A stretch of 64,000 bases of DNA from Synanceia verrucosa (Eukaryota > Chordata > Actinopteri > Perciformes > Synanceiidae): contig CM056561.1 of assembly GCA_029721515.1 (NCBI GenBank), positions 3,372,001 through 3,436,000 of the forward strand. Reading direction: 5' to 3'. The notes under the pieces were generated by a model that did not search any database, was not told the origin of the DNA, and saw nothing but the letters and a program-made list of their open reading frames with translations. The position numbers and the translations under genes are program-made. Position 1 is the stretch's first letter. Every line of letters starts with the position of its first letter. This document shows, one piece after another, positions 11,748 through 26,546 of this stretch.

Positions 11748-14446
11748 CTGACCGGGGGAGACAGAGAAAGAAAAAGGCAACATAGACTTTCAGTGTCTGT
11801 CAAGCATCTATTCATGCATCTTTCTATCTATCCAGGAGAGGGAGGAAATCAGCCACCTGCCTGGACACAGAGAGAGGAGAAGAGCATTCAGCCTCTTCTC
11901 CAGCCTTCATGCATGCCTCCACTCTACAAAAGCCTTTGCTCTTCACATATTTACAAAACCCACATCTGCTCTGTTTTTCATGCCCAATAGTTGTCACGGT
12001 GTCAGTGGGATTTATGGGCTCTTAGCGGCAGTGTGCTACGAGGCAGAGCGAACTGAGCCGGGGCGAGAGAATAGGCAATCAGGAGCCATTCACAGAGCGC
12101 TGTGATTCACAGACTAAGCCCCTGGCCCACGTCAGTACAGTAGCATGACAGAGGGAAGCAGCTAAACGGCATTATCTTGAGGGTGCTCCATTAAGGCACA
12201 GTCACCACAGTGACTAAGCCTCTCCTGGGAACAGTCACGGTAGTAAGGAAACATGGGGGAGGACAGCAGGGGCCAGTTCAAAGAGAAACCAGAGATATGA
12301 AGCAGCAACTTAACAGTGCCATTCAGCAGATGGGGGCGATGGATAAAGAGAGGGTGAGAGCAGCTAGTTGTTTGCCTAAAGTGAAAGGTATATGTGGGCT
12401 GGAGAGGAGGAAACAGCTTGTATGGCTGTTTACAGTTTACTACATGTCATCCTGATCTGATAGGTTGGAGGACTGAAGCGTGATGGCTGCAGAACAGGAC
12501 CGGTTTAAACATGAGTGAATCATCTAATCTGAATCTGAGATCAAAAAGAGCAACTCAACCATCTCCTCTCTCTCACCTGGTTTCTGTATCTCTTGGCATA
12601 TTTGTAGATTTCTGTCAAGGCCAGGTTGGTGTTGAATTCGTTTCTGTATTTCTACAGGACAGAAAAGAGACTCACATTAGATGCCAAATAACATTTTACA
12701 TCATTTATCAGATTAATCATCATGAGTTTGAGTCTCATTGTGAACCCGTCACTCACTCTCGACTCCTCGGCCAGGTGAGCATTCATCTCCTGCTCGCTGA
12801 GAGGAGACATTTCCTGTATCTGCTGGTAGTAGCACTGCACTCTCTTCTTATACTCTGGGATCTCCTTGGCGTACAGCAGCTTGTTGGTGGGGGAGTCCTG
12901 AAATAAAAACAAACACATTTCACAGTCAGGACAGTTTAAATCACATGTATTTTGTTTTGTCAGCGTGGTTCTGGAACAAATGTGAGGAAGCTTGACAGAC
13001 TGTCCTTGAGCCCGCTAACCCCCCTGCCTTGGCAGAGCCTGAGACGCAGCATTTGATGAGCATGAATATGTGTTAAAAATGTTGAAAATTCATGAACGGC
13101 TGAATGCTATAGCAGGAGGAGGCTAAAAGCAATGTTCTCTCTTCTGGGGTTAATTCATAATTTAGCACCTGACCTCAGTCTTGAAGGAGGGTTTGTACGT
13201 TAGTGTGCCACCGTCCTAATAAGCTGTTCAGTTAGACTGGATGTTATCAGTTGATGACTTGATCTAAACCAGTCTTAAGAGAGACAAAGGAGGGAGGGAA
13301 CAGTTTCCCCTTCGCACCAGAGAGGGAACATTCCAGACGAAACAGTACTCCTTGGTACCTTCACCACTCTCTCCACAGCCACTTCATGCACTGCTGTTTA
13401 TTCAAGCAAGAAGAGACGTGGCAGGGCGAAGAGGTTGTGGGTTTTTAGCGGTGGCTACTGTTGCGAGCAGGAGCCTGTAGGTCTTTGTGTGCCAGAGAGA
13501 AAGGGGCGGACAGAAAGTAGGACAGGGCCTCAGCTTTCAGCATCAGTGAATGTGCTTACAGCGCACCTTCATATTTCTGTGTGTCATGAGTTATTTGTGT
13601 CACCTAATGTGTGCGTTTATTTGCACGCGTGTGCATGTTTGTGAGCGTTTAAGGTGCAGGGGGAGTGGACGCTCCTTCTCATAGGGAACCCTCTCGCTTC
13701 CTGTCCACAAGGTCACTTCCTGCTGCTCACCCATCTGCCTGGTGACCCCCCCCATGACCCCACCATGTCTGCATCTCGCCAGATAAGAGGGTTTCAGTGG
13801 AAACAGCAAGCTGTTGCTTAGATTCCTAGCCCTCTCTCTCGCCCTGCTGTGGGCTCCTGCTAATCCACACCCCGTCCCCTTCATCACCGTGAACACTCGA
13901 GGGATACGAGGCTATGTGTCACGTCGCTCTCCTTCACCTACAGGACAGAGCTCTGCCATATCCTTGAACCTGCTGACTCCACAATACAAGCACGGCCAGA
14001 TGTGACATGTTAATGAGGACGCTGCCAAGTGCGTGGAGGTTTTATGTTCGTCTTTGTGTCCACAGGTGTGTGTCAACGTGTCTTCAGTGAGCGCTGGCTC
14101 TTTGGCAGTGAAGTGAAGTTTAGAAATCAGACTGTTTCTCAGTGAAAGAGGAGAATCATCTGATGAGTCCTCGGCTCTCTCCTGGGAGGAAGCCAGTCAG
14201 AGAGACAGGAAGCAGAGCGTGCTCAGGGTCACGGTGTCTGAGGGATGAGACGGATTTGTGAGCAGTGAGGACATTGACATGCAAGCACACACACCGACAG
14301 ACAGACCGACATATGCACACCTGCACACACACACACACACACACCACAAAGAGAGATCCCTGGTGCTCATGACCTTGGTTCAGTCGACTCGGCTGAAATA
14401 ACATGAGGAGAGGTAGATGGAGCTGGCAGTCTGAAGGCTCAGGGAC

Positions 14447-14482
<36 letters not shown>

Positions 14483-17400
14483 TCAAACTGGTGAAAGGGA
14501 CAGGTGATTTAAAAGTTGTACTCTCTGTCTCGGGAGTCGTCACTGATTTTTGAGCCTCCCTGCTGGTGACAGGTTGTACTGTATATTTGATAGGACATTC
14601 TTTTTTAATGACACTATAATACAATTGCTTCATGGTATTTTCATGACATTTTCTGACTCTTTATGACATACTATACTATGACTTTAAGTCTCTGCACCGG
14701 TGACATGCAAATTTGGTACAACTGGGCTATTTTTATTTGATTTCGGTCGTCACTTTGACCTCGTAAAACACATTTTTCGCCATAAATTACATGTCTGATA
14801 GGATGAAATGATGAAGTGATGACCTTTTGAGGAGACATGGATGTAAATTGCAACTTGACTGGTTGGCAGAGGCAGTAATTCTTGTTCAGATTCAGCATGA
14901 TTACATCTCTTAATGATTTAATTATCTGCAGCCTAAATAAACATCCATATATCAGCTTCCAAAAGAAGATGCTCCTTATACTGCCACAACTTGCCTGATA
15001 ATCACGCTACCTTCAGTGTACATCTATGATACACTACTGACAGGAATAATGAAATTAATTTTCCATCGAGGCATGGACAGATAATCTCACCTTCCCAAGC
15101 TGCAGGTCAGAAATGGAGCAGGCGTCTATGAAGGCCTGGGCGATGACAGACAGGCAAGCGTCCATGTGATCCGTCTTATCGATGTCGAACACAAACTGAG
15201 GATTCTTCAGGATGTTCACCCAGAAGCGCAGTGGCAAACTGCACACAGAGGGAAAGATGTGTTTAAATAAACAGCGAAGTGACTAAAGGGAAGCTTCAAG
15301 CACAGAGTTTAGATCTGCTCTACCTGTTGGTTTTCCAGATGTGCAGGGTGTCTGGGTCTGTGATACCCCGTTTGTCAGCCTGCTCCTCCAGGAAGTCAAA
15401 GAAGTATTTGACAGCCAGAGGAGGGCGGTCCGGAGGGATGCTGAGAATGGCTTGGAAGAGGTCATCCAAGAACTTCTGAAGAGTTCCCTGTGGAGGAAAA
15501 GAAACAAGACTTTGAGACGCCATAAAAACAAGAAATACACAACTTGGGTATTAACTGAAGTCAGCTTATAGCTCGTGTTCACCTTGGTAGACAGCAGGCG
15601 TGTCAGGTAGATTTCAGGCAGGACCTTCTTGCGGTGGCTTTGCCTGTGTGACCTCTTTGTCTCCATGAGCTCATCATGAGGTAGGACCTGGTAAACCAGA
15701 GGCCAAAGGTCAACATGAGGCGCACTGGTTAAAGTCAAACACCCCTCTTAAGAAGCTCAATGAATGCTCTACTGTCTCTGCCGTCTCACTTGTCAGAGGG
15801 GAATTTTCTGCTTCTTTCATCAGATACATGATCCAGAAACCACATCAGGGTATTTTGAAGCGCTAGAGAATATACAGAATTGAGGAAGTGATGGGATTTA
15901 GGGAATTTTCCTGCCTCTCACTGGTCACTGTGTACAGGATCATGTCTCTGACTTGCTCACACAGGTCTAAATAGGGGTGGGGGGAAGAAAGAAGCAGTCA
16001 AAATCCACCTACATGTGTCAGAAAGGGACCACAGAACCGTCCTGTAAAACTAACTATTCAGCCGGCAAATTGTGTTCCAAGGAACTCATTATTCTAAAGT
16101 CAAAGGGCCCATATCTTGGCTGACGTTTATAAAAGAGCTTAAGCAGCATTAGCGCTGTCATGTCCTCTCAGCAGCTTTCCTTTTCACCTCCATTCAACCC
16201 CCCATTCTCTCTGTCGTCATGCCTGCTCCAGGCTTACTAACAGTGGCACACAGGAAAAACTCTGGGAATAAAACTCAGCATTTGGATTACTCACCAAGTG
16301 GACGTACTTCTCCGTATCCAGATCTTTAACTAGAGAGAAAGAGACAAAAAAATACATACAGCATGAAACAATACGCAATCAGCAAGGTGGAGACCTGAGA
16401 GAATGAGAGGAGACAGGAGGAGGAGAAAAAACACAAGAGGAAGATTGACAGGAGAGCAAGAGAAACAGAGTACATGCGAGAGGAGAAAGTGATTAAGGTG
16501 GACTGAGGGCCGGTAGGGGAGGGGAGCTGTCTGAGAGAATGAAAGAGAAAGATTACGAGTGAAAGGAGAGAGAAAAGAGAGAGATTAGGGGAGACAGACA
16601 CACAGAGTCAGTGATTGGCTGTGGAGCCGGTGTAATGAGATGGTAATGCTTGGCCAACGCTGGGAAGGAGCATTAAAACCCTGCTGGTTTATATATAGAT
16701 CTAAACACAAACACAGCCATGTGCATGCGTGAACACATATGGATACCCGAATACGTGCAGACGCATGTCCAAACATGAGCTCAAAGCAGATAAACAAATA
16801 CAGAAAATTACTCTACACACACACACCAGTGAAAAACAAAGCATTTGTGTAGCTACACACAAACACACAAACGTAACAGCATTGTGAGTGTTTTCTCATT
16901 ACAGCCAGCACTGCCAGAGATGCTCCTGCCCAGCGGGCCTCAGTCCAGACCCTCAACACTGATCACAGGCAGGCAGGACAGTGTTTTATATTAGCCAGGG
17001 AGCACTACAGGCTCATAACACCCCCTTGACGCTTTGAAGCCGGAGCCAGGTTTGGTCCACATAAGCCTATTTTTGGCCCGGTATGAATGAGAGGAGAGGC
17101 TTTGATGGACAGAGCCTGAGCAGAACTGAGCTCTGGTCTGGTACTGATTATGTAAGGTGGACCCTAGACGAGCGGACGGACAAGCCCATTAAAAGCTGTA
17201 TGTAGACTCATCTGTCAACAGGCAGCAGTCATTATATTCCAGGTCGAGGCTGGACAATGGGCCCACTTATGTCGCATTTTTCCCCACAAGCTGACGTTTG
17301 CTAATGGAATACATCTATAACGCAGAAAAAGAGCTCTGAATGAAGCGGCAAAGCAGGAGTGTTGTGATTTATTAGGTGTACAGATGTCCGCTGTGTCTTT

Positions 17401-20400
17401 TGGGGGACGGGAGGGTGTGTGGTTTCATGTGTGTTTACATGAGTGTATCGTGTTCTCGCGATCAACTAAGCATACGCCGTTTCCTGTGATTGAGTGAGTG
17501 CGTGTATTTATCCAAGTGTGTGTGACGAGGCGACGGGGAACGGGTGTGTTTGAAGGTGGCGTACCTCTCCCCAGGGTGTTATCTCTCTTGTCTTTCATGC
17601 TCATGGCCAGCGATGCCCCCTCTGGGATCTGTGAAGGGAGAGAAGAGTGAGTGAGGGAGGGAAGTAAGACGATAGAGGACAGAGGGCAGGGGTCAGGGGT
17701 GAGCCGGGGTGCACCAGAGCAGCATCATTAAGCGTGCCCTCAAGGGGAGTGCGGTGTTGAGAGGTGTGTATGTTTGTGTGTCAGTCTTGTGTGCATCTAG
17801 AGTGGTGGCAAGTCTGCAGGAGCCTGGCTGTGCTCATTAAAGTCGACCCGCGGTGAAATGGATTGAGCAGCCTTGCCGGTGAACCCAGACTGTTAGTACA
17901 CGCTGCAGCTCACTGCTTTCACAGCTCTGTCCCCATGGCTCAGCAAAAACTAAACAGAGCACTTAACAAGTACAGGTAAAGGGTCAAAGGTCAAGGGTCA
18001 CCATGCGAGTGTTTATTCACGCATGAATGGATGTAGACATGAGCAAACACACATACCACACATACACATACCATCCTAAAAAAATAATATATCACCTACT
18101 TTAAGACTACATAGCATGAAGTGTGCGGTACATCTTTACAGTGCATAATAATTAAGAAATAAGTATTATAAATATCAACTCTGTTATAAATATAGCATAT
18201 TTATCCCTCATAAATCATCATCATCATTGTCTGTTTGGAGTGGAAGCACCCTTTTCTCTTGAAAGAATTGAGACAAACTATATTTCATTCTGGAACAAGG
18301 TATTTTGGAACATATTAGACAAACTAATAGTCGGTTTCATTAACAAAACATGCCTGAGAGAATCTTTGAGGTATTAAATATAAACCATGTTCTGTTATCA
18401 CAGCTACTGTTAACTCTTTGAGTGCCACTGACATAATTTCAACAAAAGAGTTTTTTTTCGGCAGCAGGTCACCGATGGCGGTCTCCTGCAGCCTGTGAGT
18501 AATGTTAGAGTTGATAAAAAAAAAGTTAATATACGCCAGAGATCAAAGCAGGAAGTGGAGACGATCTCGATTAGAGAGCAAAACGGACAGATTCTGGACA
18601 AAAAGTGGTGATTTTGGTGAAAGTGTCCTCTACTCTACCTCTGATAAAACAAGAATGGAACAAGGTAAAAACAGTTTTTTCACGATGAAATAGAGAGTCT
18701 CTTTTTTCATTTGAGCTATTCTGTGTTTTCAGAGACAGAGTACAAAATATTCTGTGGGTCTAGAAATATGACTCAAAATGGGTAAAAAAAAACAAAACGC
18801 GAGAACAAGGCATTTTCTGTTTTATAAATTGGCTGGCACTGAAAAGTGTTAACAAATATGTTTTGTATATCAACAATTGTTTTTTTTTTAAATTGTAAAA
18901 GTGCTACCTAATTATTGTCATTATTACAGTGCACACTGTATGCCTTACAGTAAGTAACAAGCTGTCCATAAAGCCACACAGAAACAGAGCATCCTCCCAC
19001 CCATGAACAGCCAGTGACACCATTTATAAGGAGTTCTCACCTTCAACACCCCTGCTGTTGCTGTTACCATATCAGGGATATAGAGGTACACGATGACGAC
19101 ACCTACCACAGTGGTCTCACACACACACACATACACACACCTGGTAATGGAAAACAGTGTTGAGTTTCTTTCTGCCATCTTCCATCACTGAGGAGTTATC
19201 CAGGTCCTGCAGGAGCTTACTGTTGCTGCCAGAGTCAAACCACTCTGGAAAGAAAGGATACCGGAGAATGATATTAGATAATTTCATCCTAAATTTGGAA
19301 AAGAATATGCGAGACAGAGGGCAGCCGTGCTCTAACTCTCTGTGTCAAGGCCCGTGGAAATATTCTTGCGCCATTAATCAAATCAGCTCTGCAGGCTCCA
19401 CAGCTTTTGAAAGCAATAACTCTTTGTGATTATGACCGTACACTCTCCTCCATGCATTCTGTCATTTATTATATTGCAGCCTCAGGTTAGTTGAGCTTCA
19501 TGAGATGAATTGACCTTTTGCAAAGGAGATTACTCTATCTCAGAGGGCAGGGGAGAGGAAAGGATGGAAATAATCAGAGAAAATGTGCTCTTACCCAGGT
19601 CTACATCCTCTGCTCTGGGCCACTGGGAGAATGGCAGGTTTTTATAAAAGGCCTCTAGGATTTTTTCCTTCACCTGGCAGATTGTGTCTGTATTCATGAC
19701 CCTGACAGGCAGTGAGTCCATGCCACATCCCTGGAAGGACACATTGATGTTCTGCAAGAAATAAACAGGGAGCAATGTATTTCAAACTTTGCAAAGTTGT
19801 GAATTTCAGCAGGACTAAAACTTTCCAACAGTCAACTTAAGTGAACGTCTTGGTTTGACCTCTAAAAAGCAAAAACGAGGGTGTGAATGATAAATTGACT
19901 GTGAGATTTCAGACCTGTGACTTGGCCTCAATGTTCTCACGGAGCAGCCACTCCTCGTTGAGGGTGTAGCGGGCCTTCCCTGTGATGGCGTCTATGGAGC
20001 CCTTGTTGATCTGCTGCTTGATTGCACACAGCAGCAGGAAGAAAGGCTCTCCCACTGTTTCCTGGAGATCATAGCAGAAAGGCTGTGTCAAAAATCTGAG
20101 ATGTGCTCTTTTTTTCCCCTCACAAATCACAAATTCACTGATCCTCACCTTGAGGTAGCTGTACATGCAGATGGACATCCAGTTGGTCAGCATTTTCTCC
20201 ACAACGGACTCGGTGCGGCGCAGCATCAGTTTGGGGTTCTTGGAAGCCGAAGCATCAATCAGGTCCACCAGCAGATCTTTCATGATACTGGTGTAGTACT
20301 CGAGCTTACCATGAAGGGCGATGGTGAGCAGAGACGCCAGACTGCATCTGAAGGGTGAGAAAACAGATTAGCAGAGGAGACAGATGAGCAAAAACATGCC

Positions 20401-23400
20401 TCGTCAGTGTGTATGTGTGTGTGTGGTCAGTGGAGATTTAAATATAACTACATTACAGAAACAACAACAAGGTTTCATCCTCCCACAGCACCTGTGACTG
20501 CAGAGCCAAATAAAGCAGTGATCTAATGCAGGGAGTGTCTGGGTGAGTCAGTCCAGAGGTGGAGGGGATTTCCCTAACAAAGCCCCTTTAATCCAGGAGA
20601 AAGGGCCACATCAGTCAGTAAGTGCTGATGCTGCGATGGGACAGGGATGTGGTCTCTGGAATTTTTTTTCCTTTTTTCTACAATGACTGGCTAGTTTTAG
20701 GACTTAGGACCAAAACAGCTGCACTGATAAACAACCATTTACAAGCATTTACAAAACTCAAGCAGCCACTTCTCTGGACGGTAAACATGTTTTATGCTGG
20801 ATAAAGCAACTACAGACATGAGAAGAAAAGGAGCTTCTGTAGAAAGCACTAGAAAAATATGACATACTAGTTTTAATGATGTTTTAGAACAATAATGTAA
20901 TACTCAGGATTTATATAAAAGCAGTTCATTTTATTTTTAAGACTACTACTTTGGTTGGTTGAGCAATCATGAGGATGTTGTTTATGCAACTTTTGGACAG
21001 AAATATTTCGTCCTCTTCATTTACAATTTCTTAAAGAGGCTTAAATTAAATCTTAAATTAAATTAATAAATTTTCTGACCACTTTTCTGTTTTATCATCC
21101 ACCTGCTCCTGAGATATATATATATGGTTTATGCTAGCGCTATGTTCACCAGCTGGTCGCTAAATTTAGTACCGTGGGTTTCAGAGGCTCTTTGATGAAA
21201 ACAGCTGGCTGGAAACAAGGTTGATGAGAGCAATGAGAGTGAACCAAACCAGTGAAGTTGAGTCAGGTGATATTGCTCTGAGGGTTTGTCACTATAAGCA
21301 ACACCTTTCACATACAGTACATGAAATCATTTCAACCCTTGTTAATTAAAAATATTGATTATAGAAACCTCACAAGTCACAATCCATTGTCACACCACTA
21401 TAAATCTGCTAATTTTACTGATTTTGTGGCCTACGGTCAATTTGGATGAAAACTTTTCTAGTTTCCAAACATGTGGATGCATTTACCTGTCTCGTATAGC
21501 AAAGTCCTTCTGCTGCTCCAAGGCGTGGACAAATGTGACCAGGAAGTGCTTGTTATTGAGAAGAGTGGAGAACAGAGTGATGCCCTCCTCCACGTTAGGC
21601 CTCGTTGTGTTGGTGGCCTGAGGACAGACGGAGGATGAAACAGTTATTTCTCTGCATGACTTCATATCAGCTGCATTACACACCTGCTGCGCCCTCCCTA
21701 ATAAATTTCATCACCTCTCGAGTGACCCATCTAGTGAATGCTTCATTTTTCTGTCACACCTCCACCTTCTGCTTCTTCGGGTACCTCCCTCCCTGGTATC
21801 GGATCTCCCGCTCCAGTCCCCGACTGAGCGTGATTGTCTCTAAATGTGCCGACTCGACTTAATGAGTATGGCCTATCTATGGGTGCGACTAAGCAGCAGT
21901 GTGATGAAGTCTTCCCTCTGGACTGCAGCCATATGGTGTGGTTTGCAGCCTGACAGAAGGAGAACAGGGGTGTCCATTAAGATAAATGCCCGCCTGTGAG
22001 ATTTATTTGCTGTGACCTGGAAAACACTTCCTGGGAAGACGATGTGGATCCAAGGCACTTCATCACCGTTAGACAGCCTCCCCCGGCTGCCGACTCAAAA
22101 CTAGCGCTGCGATCGTTACTTTCTCTCTTGCTAACGTGCACAGACACACATATAGGTGCTGTTGATTTCTGCACCTATTTGAGGAGTGTGAATGTGCATG
22201 CTCCGTCTCCCACTCTTTATAACTCCACCCCTCCATTACACAAACATAACCGTAGAAGGATCTCGATGAAAAGCATACTGTTCGGTTGTCCAAGAGCCAG
22301 TGGGAAGTGTGTCAACAACCTGCTATCAATTTGGTGGGCAGTGTGATGTTTGACAAGCTGACATTTGCTGGTCTCGCTCACTAGAAACCACTGAAAGACA
22401 TGCATTAGCATCAAGGTTTACGCTAGACTTTTTTGACGGCCAATATGGTTAATATCCAGAATTATAGCCATATAGACCAACAACTGTACACGTATGGTCA
22501 CATAATAACCTAAAATTGACATAACTTGAAAACAAGTTAAATGAAAAAGAGCACTAAAAAAAATATCCTGGTGAGAGTGACTTCTGTTTTTGTCAAATTC
22601 AAAACACTGTTGTGTAGCTCACAGGGCTGTAATCTACCTAATAGTTTGAAGCTTCATTCATGACATTGACACTCAAATTATTATCAATACTTTACTCAAA
22701 AACTGCGTGAAATATCCCTTCTCTTTCCCTGCCTTTGGCTCTCTCTAATGCTATGTGCACACTCTGTGTAACTGTTTCAATCTGAAATCAGCATTTATTG
22801 AAGAAACGACGAGGATGTAATTACAATTTATATCATGATTATAGTGTCTTGGTCTGAGCCACTCAACAGTCAGGTGGTTGTATGGGACCTGAACACAGAA
22901 CAGACCATGACAAGATATTCACTGAATTTAACAAAAGTGCATTGGAATGAATTTGAAAGAAAAACACAATCTTTTTTTTTATCATATATTATAGATTATA
23001 TTTAAGTAGCCTTGGCTATAGCTTCTAATATTTAGCTATTTAATTTGTTATTACCTACTTAATTTCCTTCATAATGGACAATTTGACCGTTTGTTTTGAT
23101 TGTTAAATCTGATGACACCCTCAAGTCATACTAGAAGCCAGCACGCCTCAAAGGTAAACCTTGATTAGCATGATCACACATAGACATACTTCAAACACGC
23201 ACATTATAACAAGCTCACAAAGGGGAAAAAAACTGCACTATATGCTTTTCTTTACTCCTCATCAACAACAAGCCGACTGTGAAACCTTAATAGGCTTCAG
23301 TGTGACCCAGTTGAGAAGCAGGAGGGAGAGAAAGGAGCCAAATCAAGGCACTGTGGCAGAAGAAAGCCTGATATGATGTCCAAATGGCTTAACCCTTTAC

Positions 23401-23828
23401 TGTACCTGCCAGTCCTGCAGCAGCGGGTGGGTCTCTGGCAGCGCTCGAGGGCCCAGGCCATCATTCTCGTAGGCGGGCTGGACCAGACTCTTCTCGTAAT
23501 CGGAGTACATCTGAAAAACACATAAAGACACAGAAAACTGTAAAACAAAGTCAGCTCTAGTCTCAAACGCATGAGACTAAAGAAAAACAAAAAAAAAAAT
23601 AGCTGGCCTTGAGACTTTGGCGGTAAATTTGTAGTCTGGAACTTAGGTGCTGAATTTCATGACGAGGCCCTGAATAGGCCCCTGACTGGCCATGAAAAGG
23701 AACATAACACCGTGAAATGAAACGCCATGAGCCTTAATGGCTTCAAAGACAAACTGACCCAGAGCCAACCTTTCAAATATGTCTGTCACTTCAGGACAGC
23801 TACATTTGACTTGTACTCTGTGTCTGAC

Positions 23829-23861
<33 letters not shown>

Positions 23862-26493
23862 AATCTAAAAGGACCAGAAGCTGTACTAAAGGAAAAGGAG
23901 TCACCAGTAAAGCCTTTGCTGGTTTAGCGGAAAACTATGGACAGACGATACTTTGTGTTTCCCTCTGTGTAGCTTTTCAATACTCTTCCCTCTTACTTCC
24001 TTCACGACAAAAAACAGTGTCCAACGTCTGCTGCAACAAACCAGAGCGGCTGCTGTTGTGCAACCACTTGTATACTTGCAAAACAGTGAGGGTGTGTGAG
24101 CTGAGTGAGGAGTGTGTTTTGAGAAATCAAGGGGAAATTTTCCTTGTCTCTGTGCCCGCCATTGTTCTGTCTCCTTGAAAGTCCATTCCTGTGGTTGGAA
24201 GACAAAGCCCGCTGAGATTGTCTGCATCGGTGGAAAAACACCCACCGACAGATAGAGCCACAGACTACCTTCACAGTGGATCACACACTTACCTACAGAG
24301 AACACATTCGCTCTCCTGCAGGGTGCCAAAGCTGAGCTACACTTCACTAGAAGTCTACCGCATGTTTAAAAGTTTCAAGGTGAATTTTCACCCTGCATAT
24401 TGCGAGCAGGGCAGAGAAGAATTATTAAAACCCCATTGAGAAAAATGGTATTGTCAGTCTGCCACTTGAAATCAGATAGTGGGAGAATATAGGCTTTCTC
24501 ACCTTGGGAAAGAACGTGCGTGTGACAAACTGTTTGTACTCCAAAAAGGGGATGCCCTGGCTGCGATTCAGTTCCTTGGTCAGGTCTGTCATGTCCGTCT
24601 GCAGCTCTGCAAAGCCTGAAAGGACAAAAAAAAAAAGACCCAAAAGGACTTAAATCCCGGGGCTGTTTTTAAACCACAGTCCTGATTCTGGCTCCTCTCA
24701 GGATGCCGTGGGATCTGTAAGAATGTGGCTGATCTTAGTGGAAGAACTGATGAGATGAAATGAAAAAAAAACGTAATTTCCTAAATCCAGTGTTGTGTTC
24801 GAGTTGAATACTAAATGTGCCAAAGACAGATCCTCTGATCCCTCTCCCCTCACACCATCTCTATCACTCTGCCAGTCCAGCTCGGCATGCAAGCAAATAT
24901 TTACTAAACGACAATCAGAGCAGCTAAATCCAGACCCTCATCCAAAACATGTGTGCAGGCTGTGGTTTACATGCAGCAGAAACAGTATCAGCACGTCCAG
25001 ACACTGACTTGAATCTGCGTACTAATATTGCAGCTACTTTATGGGATAGCATGTTCTAGGAAAGGATAATGTTCCCCTCTAATGAGAAGCTGCAGATGCT
25101 TTTATGGAAAAGCTCTTCCCGTCACAGGATGAGAGACATATTTGGGTTACAATGCCAGTTTCCTCAGACTGTTTGTGAATAGAGAAGGGAATATTGGACC
25201 TGAGGGATTTAAAACATATTTCATTTACTCCTCCTGGTTATTTATGCTACTGCTGTCCTCTAAACCACCAGTCAGTTCACACCATCAAGTCCTGATTAGA
25301 CGCAGAATACCAAACCTCCCCTCTGCCTCACTTTTCAGAGAAATACCAAAACCCTCCCATTCCTGTAGCCTGGAATATGTCAATTCCCCATCTTGCTTAA
25401 CTCCCCTTTCTTCTGCTTTTATCACATCTTTCGTCTCAGTAGAAATATCCCTCGCTTTCCGCACGCTCACCCTGAACTCAGCCACAAATCTATCTGTGTC
25501 CTCTGACTAAATAACCTCCCCTCTTTCCCCTCCGCTCCCTCCCACGCTTCTGCTTCTCCACGGACTCGCGGCCCTGACTCCCGCTCCTATCGCTTCCTCC
25601 CTCCATTTCTCTTTCTCTATCCGTCCCCCCCATCTCTACGCAATAAATCTGGATGCTCAGACGCGGAGTGGCCTTCACACGGCTTTACTCTAATGCCCTA
25701 GAAACACACATGCAAAGACAGACACAGAGCACTGAGCGCACACACAGGAGGCCACTCTGTGTGACTGATCATTTGTCAGACGCTGTGTTTTATGAGTCAC
25801 GCTTACTCGGCACAAATCTGTCAACGATTGTATCTCCCTCCCACTTCAGACTAGAAACAAATCTCAAACAAATAAACATTTATGCATGTGCGTGCGCACA
25901 CACAAATACATGTGGTCAATATTTCCATCTTCCCACAAGCTCTTTTTTCATGTTAATTGACATTTGAGGTGGAAATGACTCTGATGGCGTCTGAACAATA
26001 GTATGGGGTGTGTGTGGGGCTTCTTGTGTAAACACACCTTTGCGGATCTCCTCTCTGATCTGGGACTCCATCTCCTCCATTTGTAGTAGAGTTTTCTGCC
26101 AGTAGCGCTCTGCCCTTCGGCTCTTTGTGCAGTAAACCACGAGAGCTGAGAAAGACAAAATGCAGTTTGAATAGGGTATTTGTTTCAAAGAAAAGCATGA
26201 AGTCACACACTGACGGCTTCCAGTAAAAATGATTCCTAGGCTCAAACAGAAGTGCCTAAAAGATTTTGAGTTTGTGAAATGATGTTTAGAAATTACTTTA
26301 TATCACCTTTTGTGAGCCTGTGAGAAAAAGAATGTGCACAAGTGTATCTGTTTGTGTAAATAAAATGTGAGCGCGTATTATTTCAACACGCATGTCACAC
26401 ATGATCCTGTGAACATCTCAGAATAAATTCAAAGCAGGAAACTGTGAAAATCCACCATAGCGCCAATTTTCACCCATGCACCTGCCCTCCACA

Positions 26494-26546
<53 letters not shown>

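Larger units (their letters stand above)
17629..19140. other. plxnd1 intron (1512 bp) with MITE and GT-repeat donor
   Basis: Holds the piggyBac-like element at 18410-18852. It ends at 19117-19140 with an AC run that forms the GT-rich donor of window exon 26. Confidence 0.7.
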
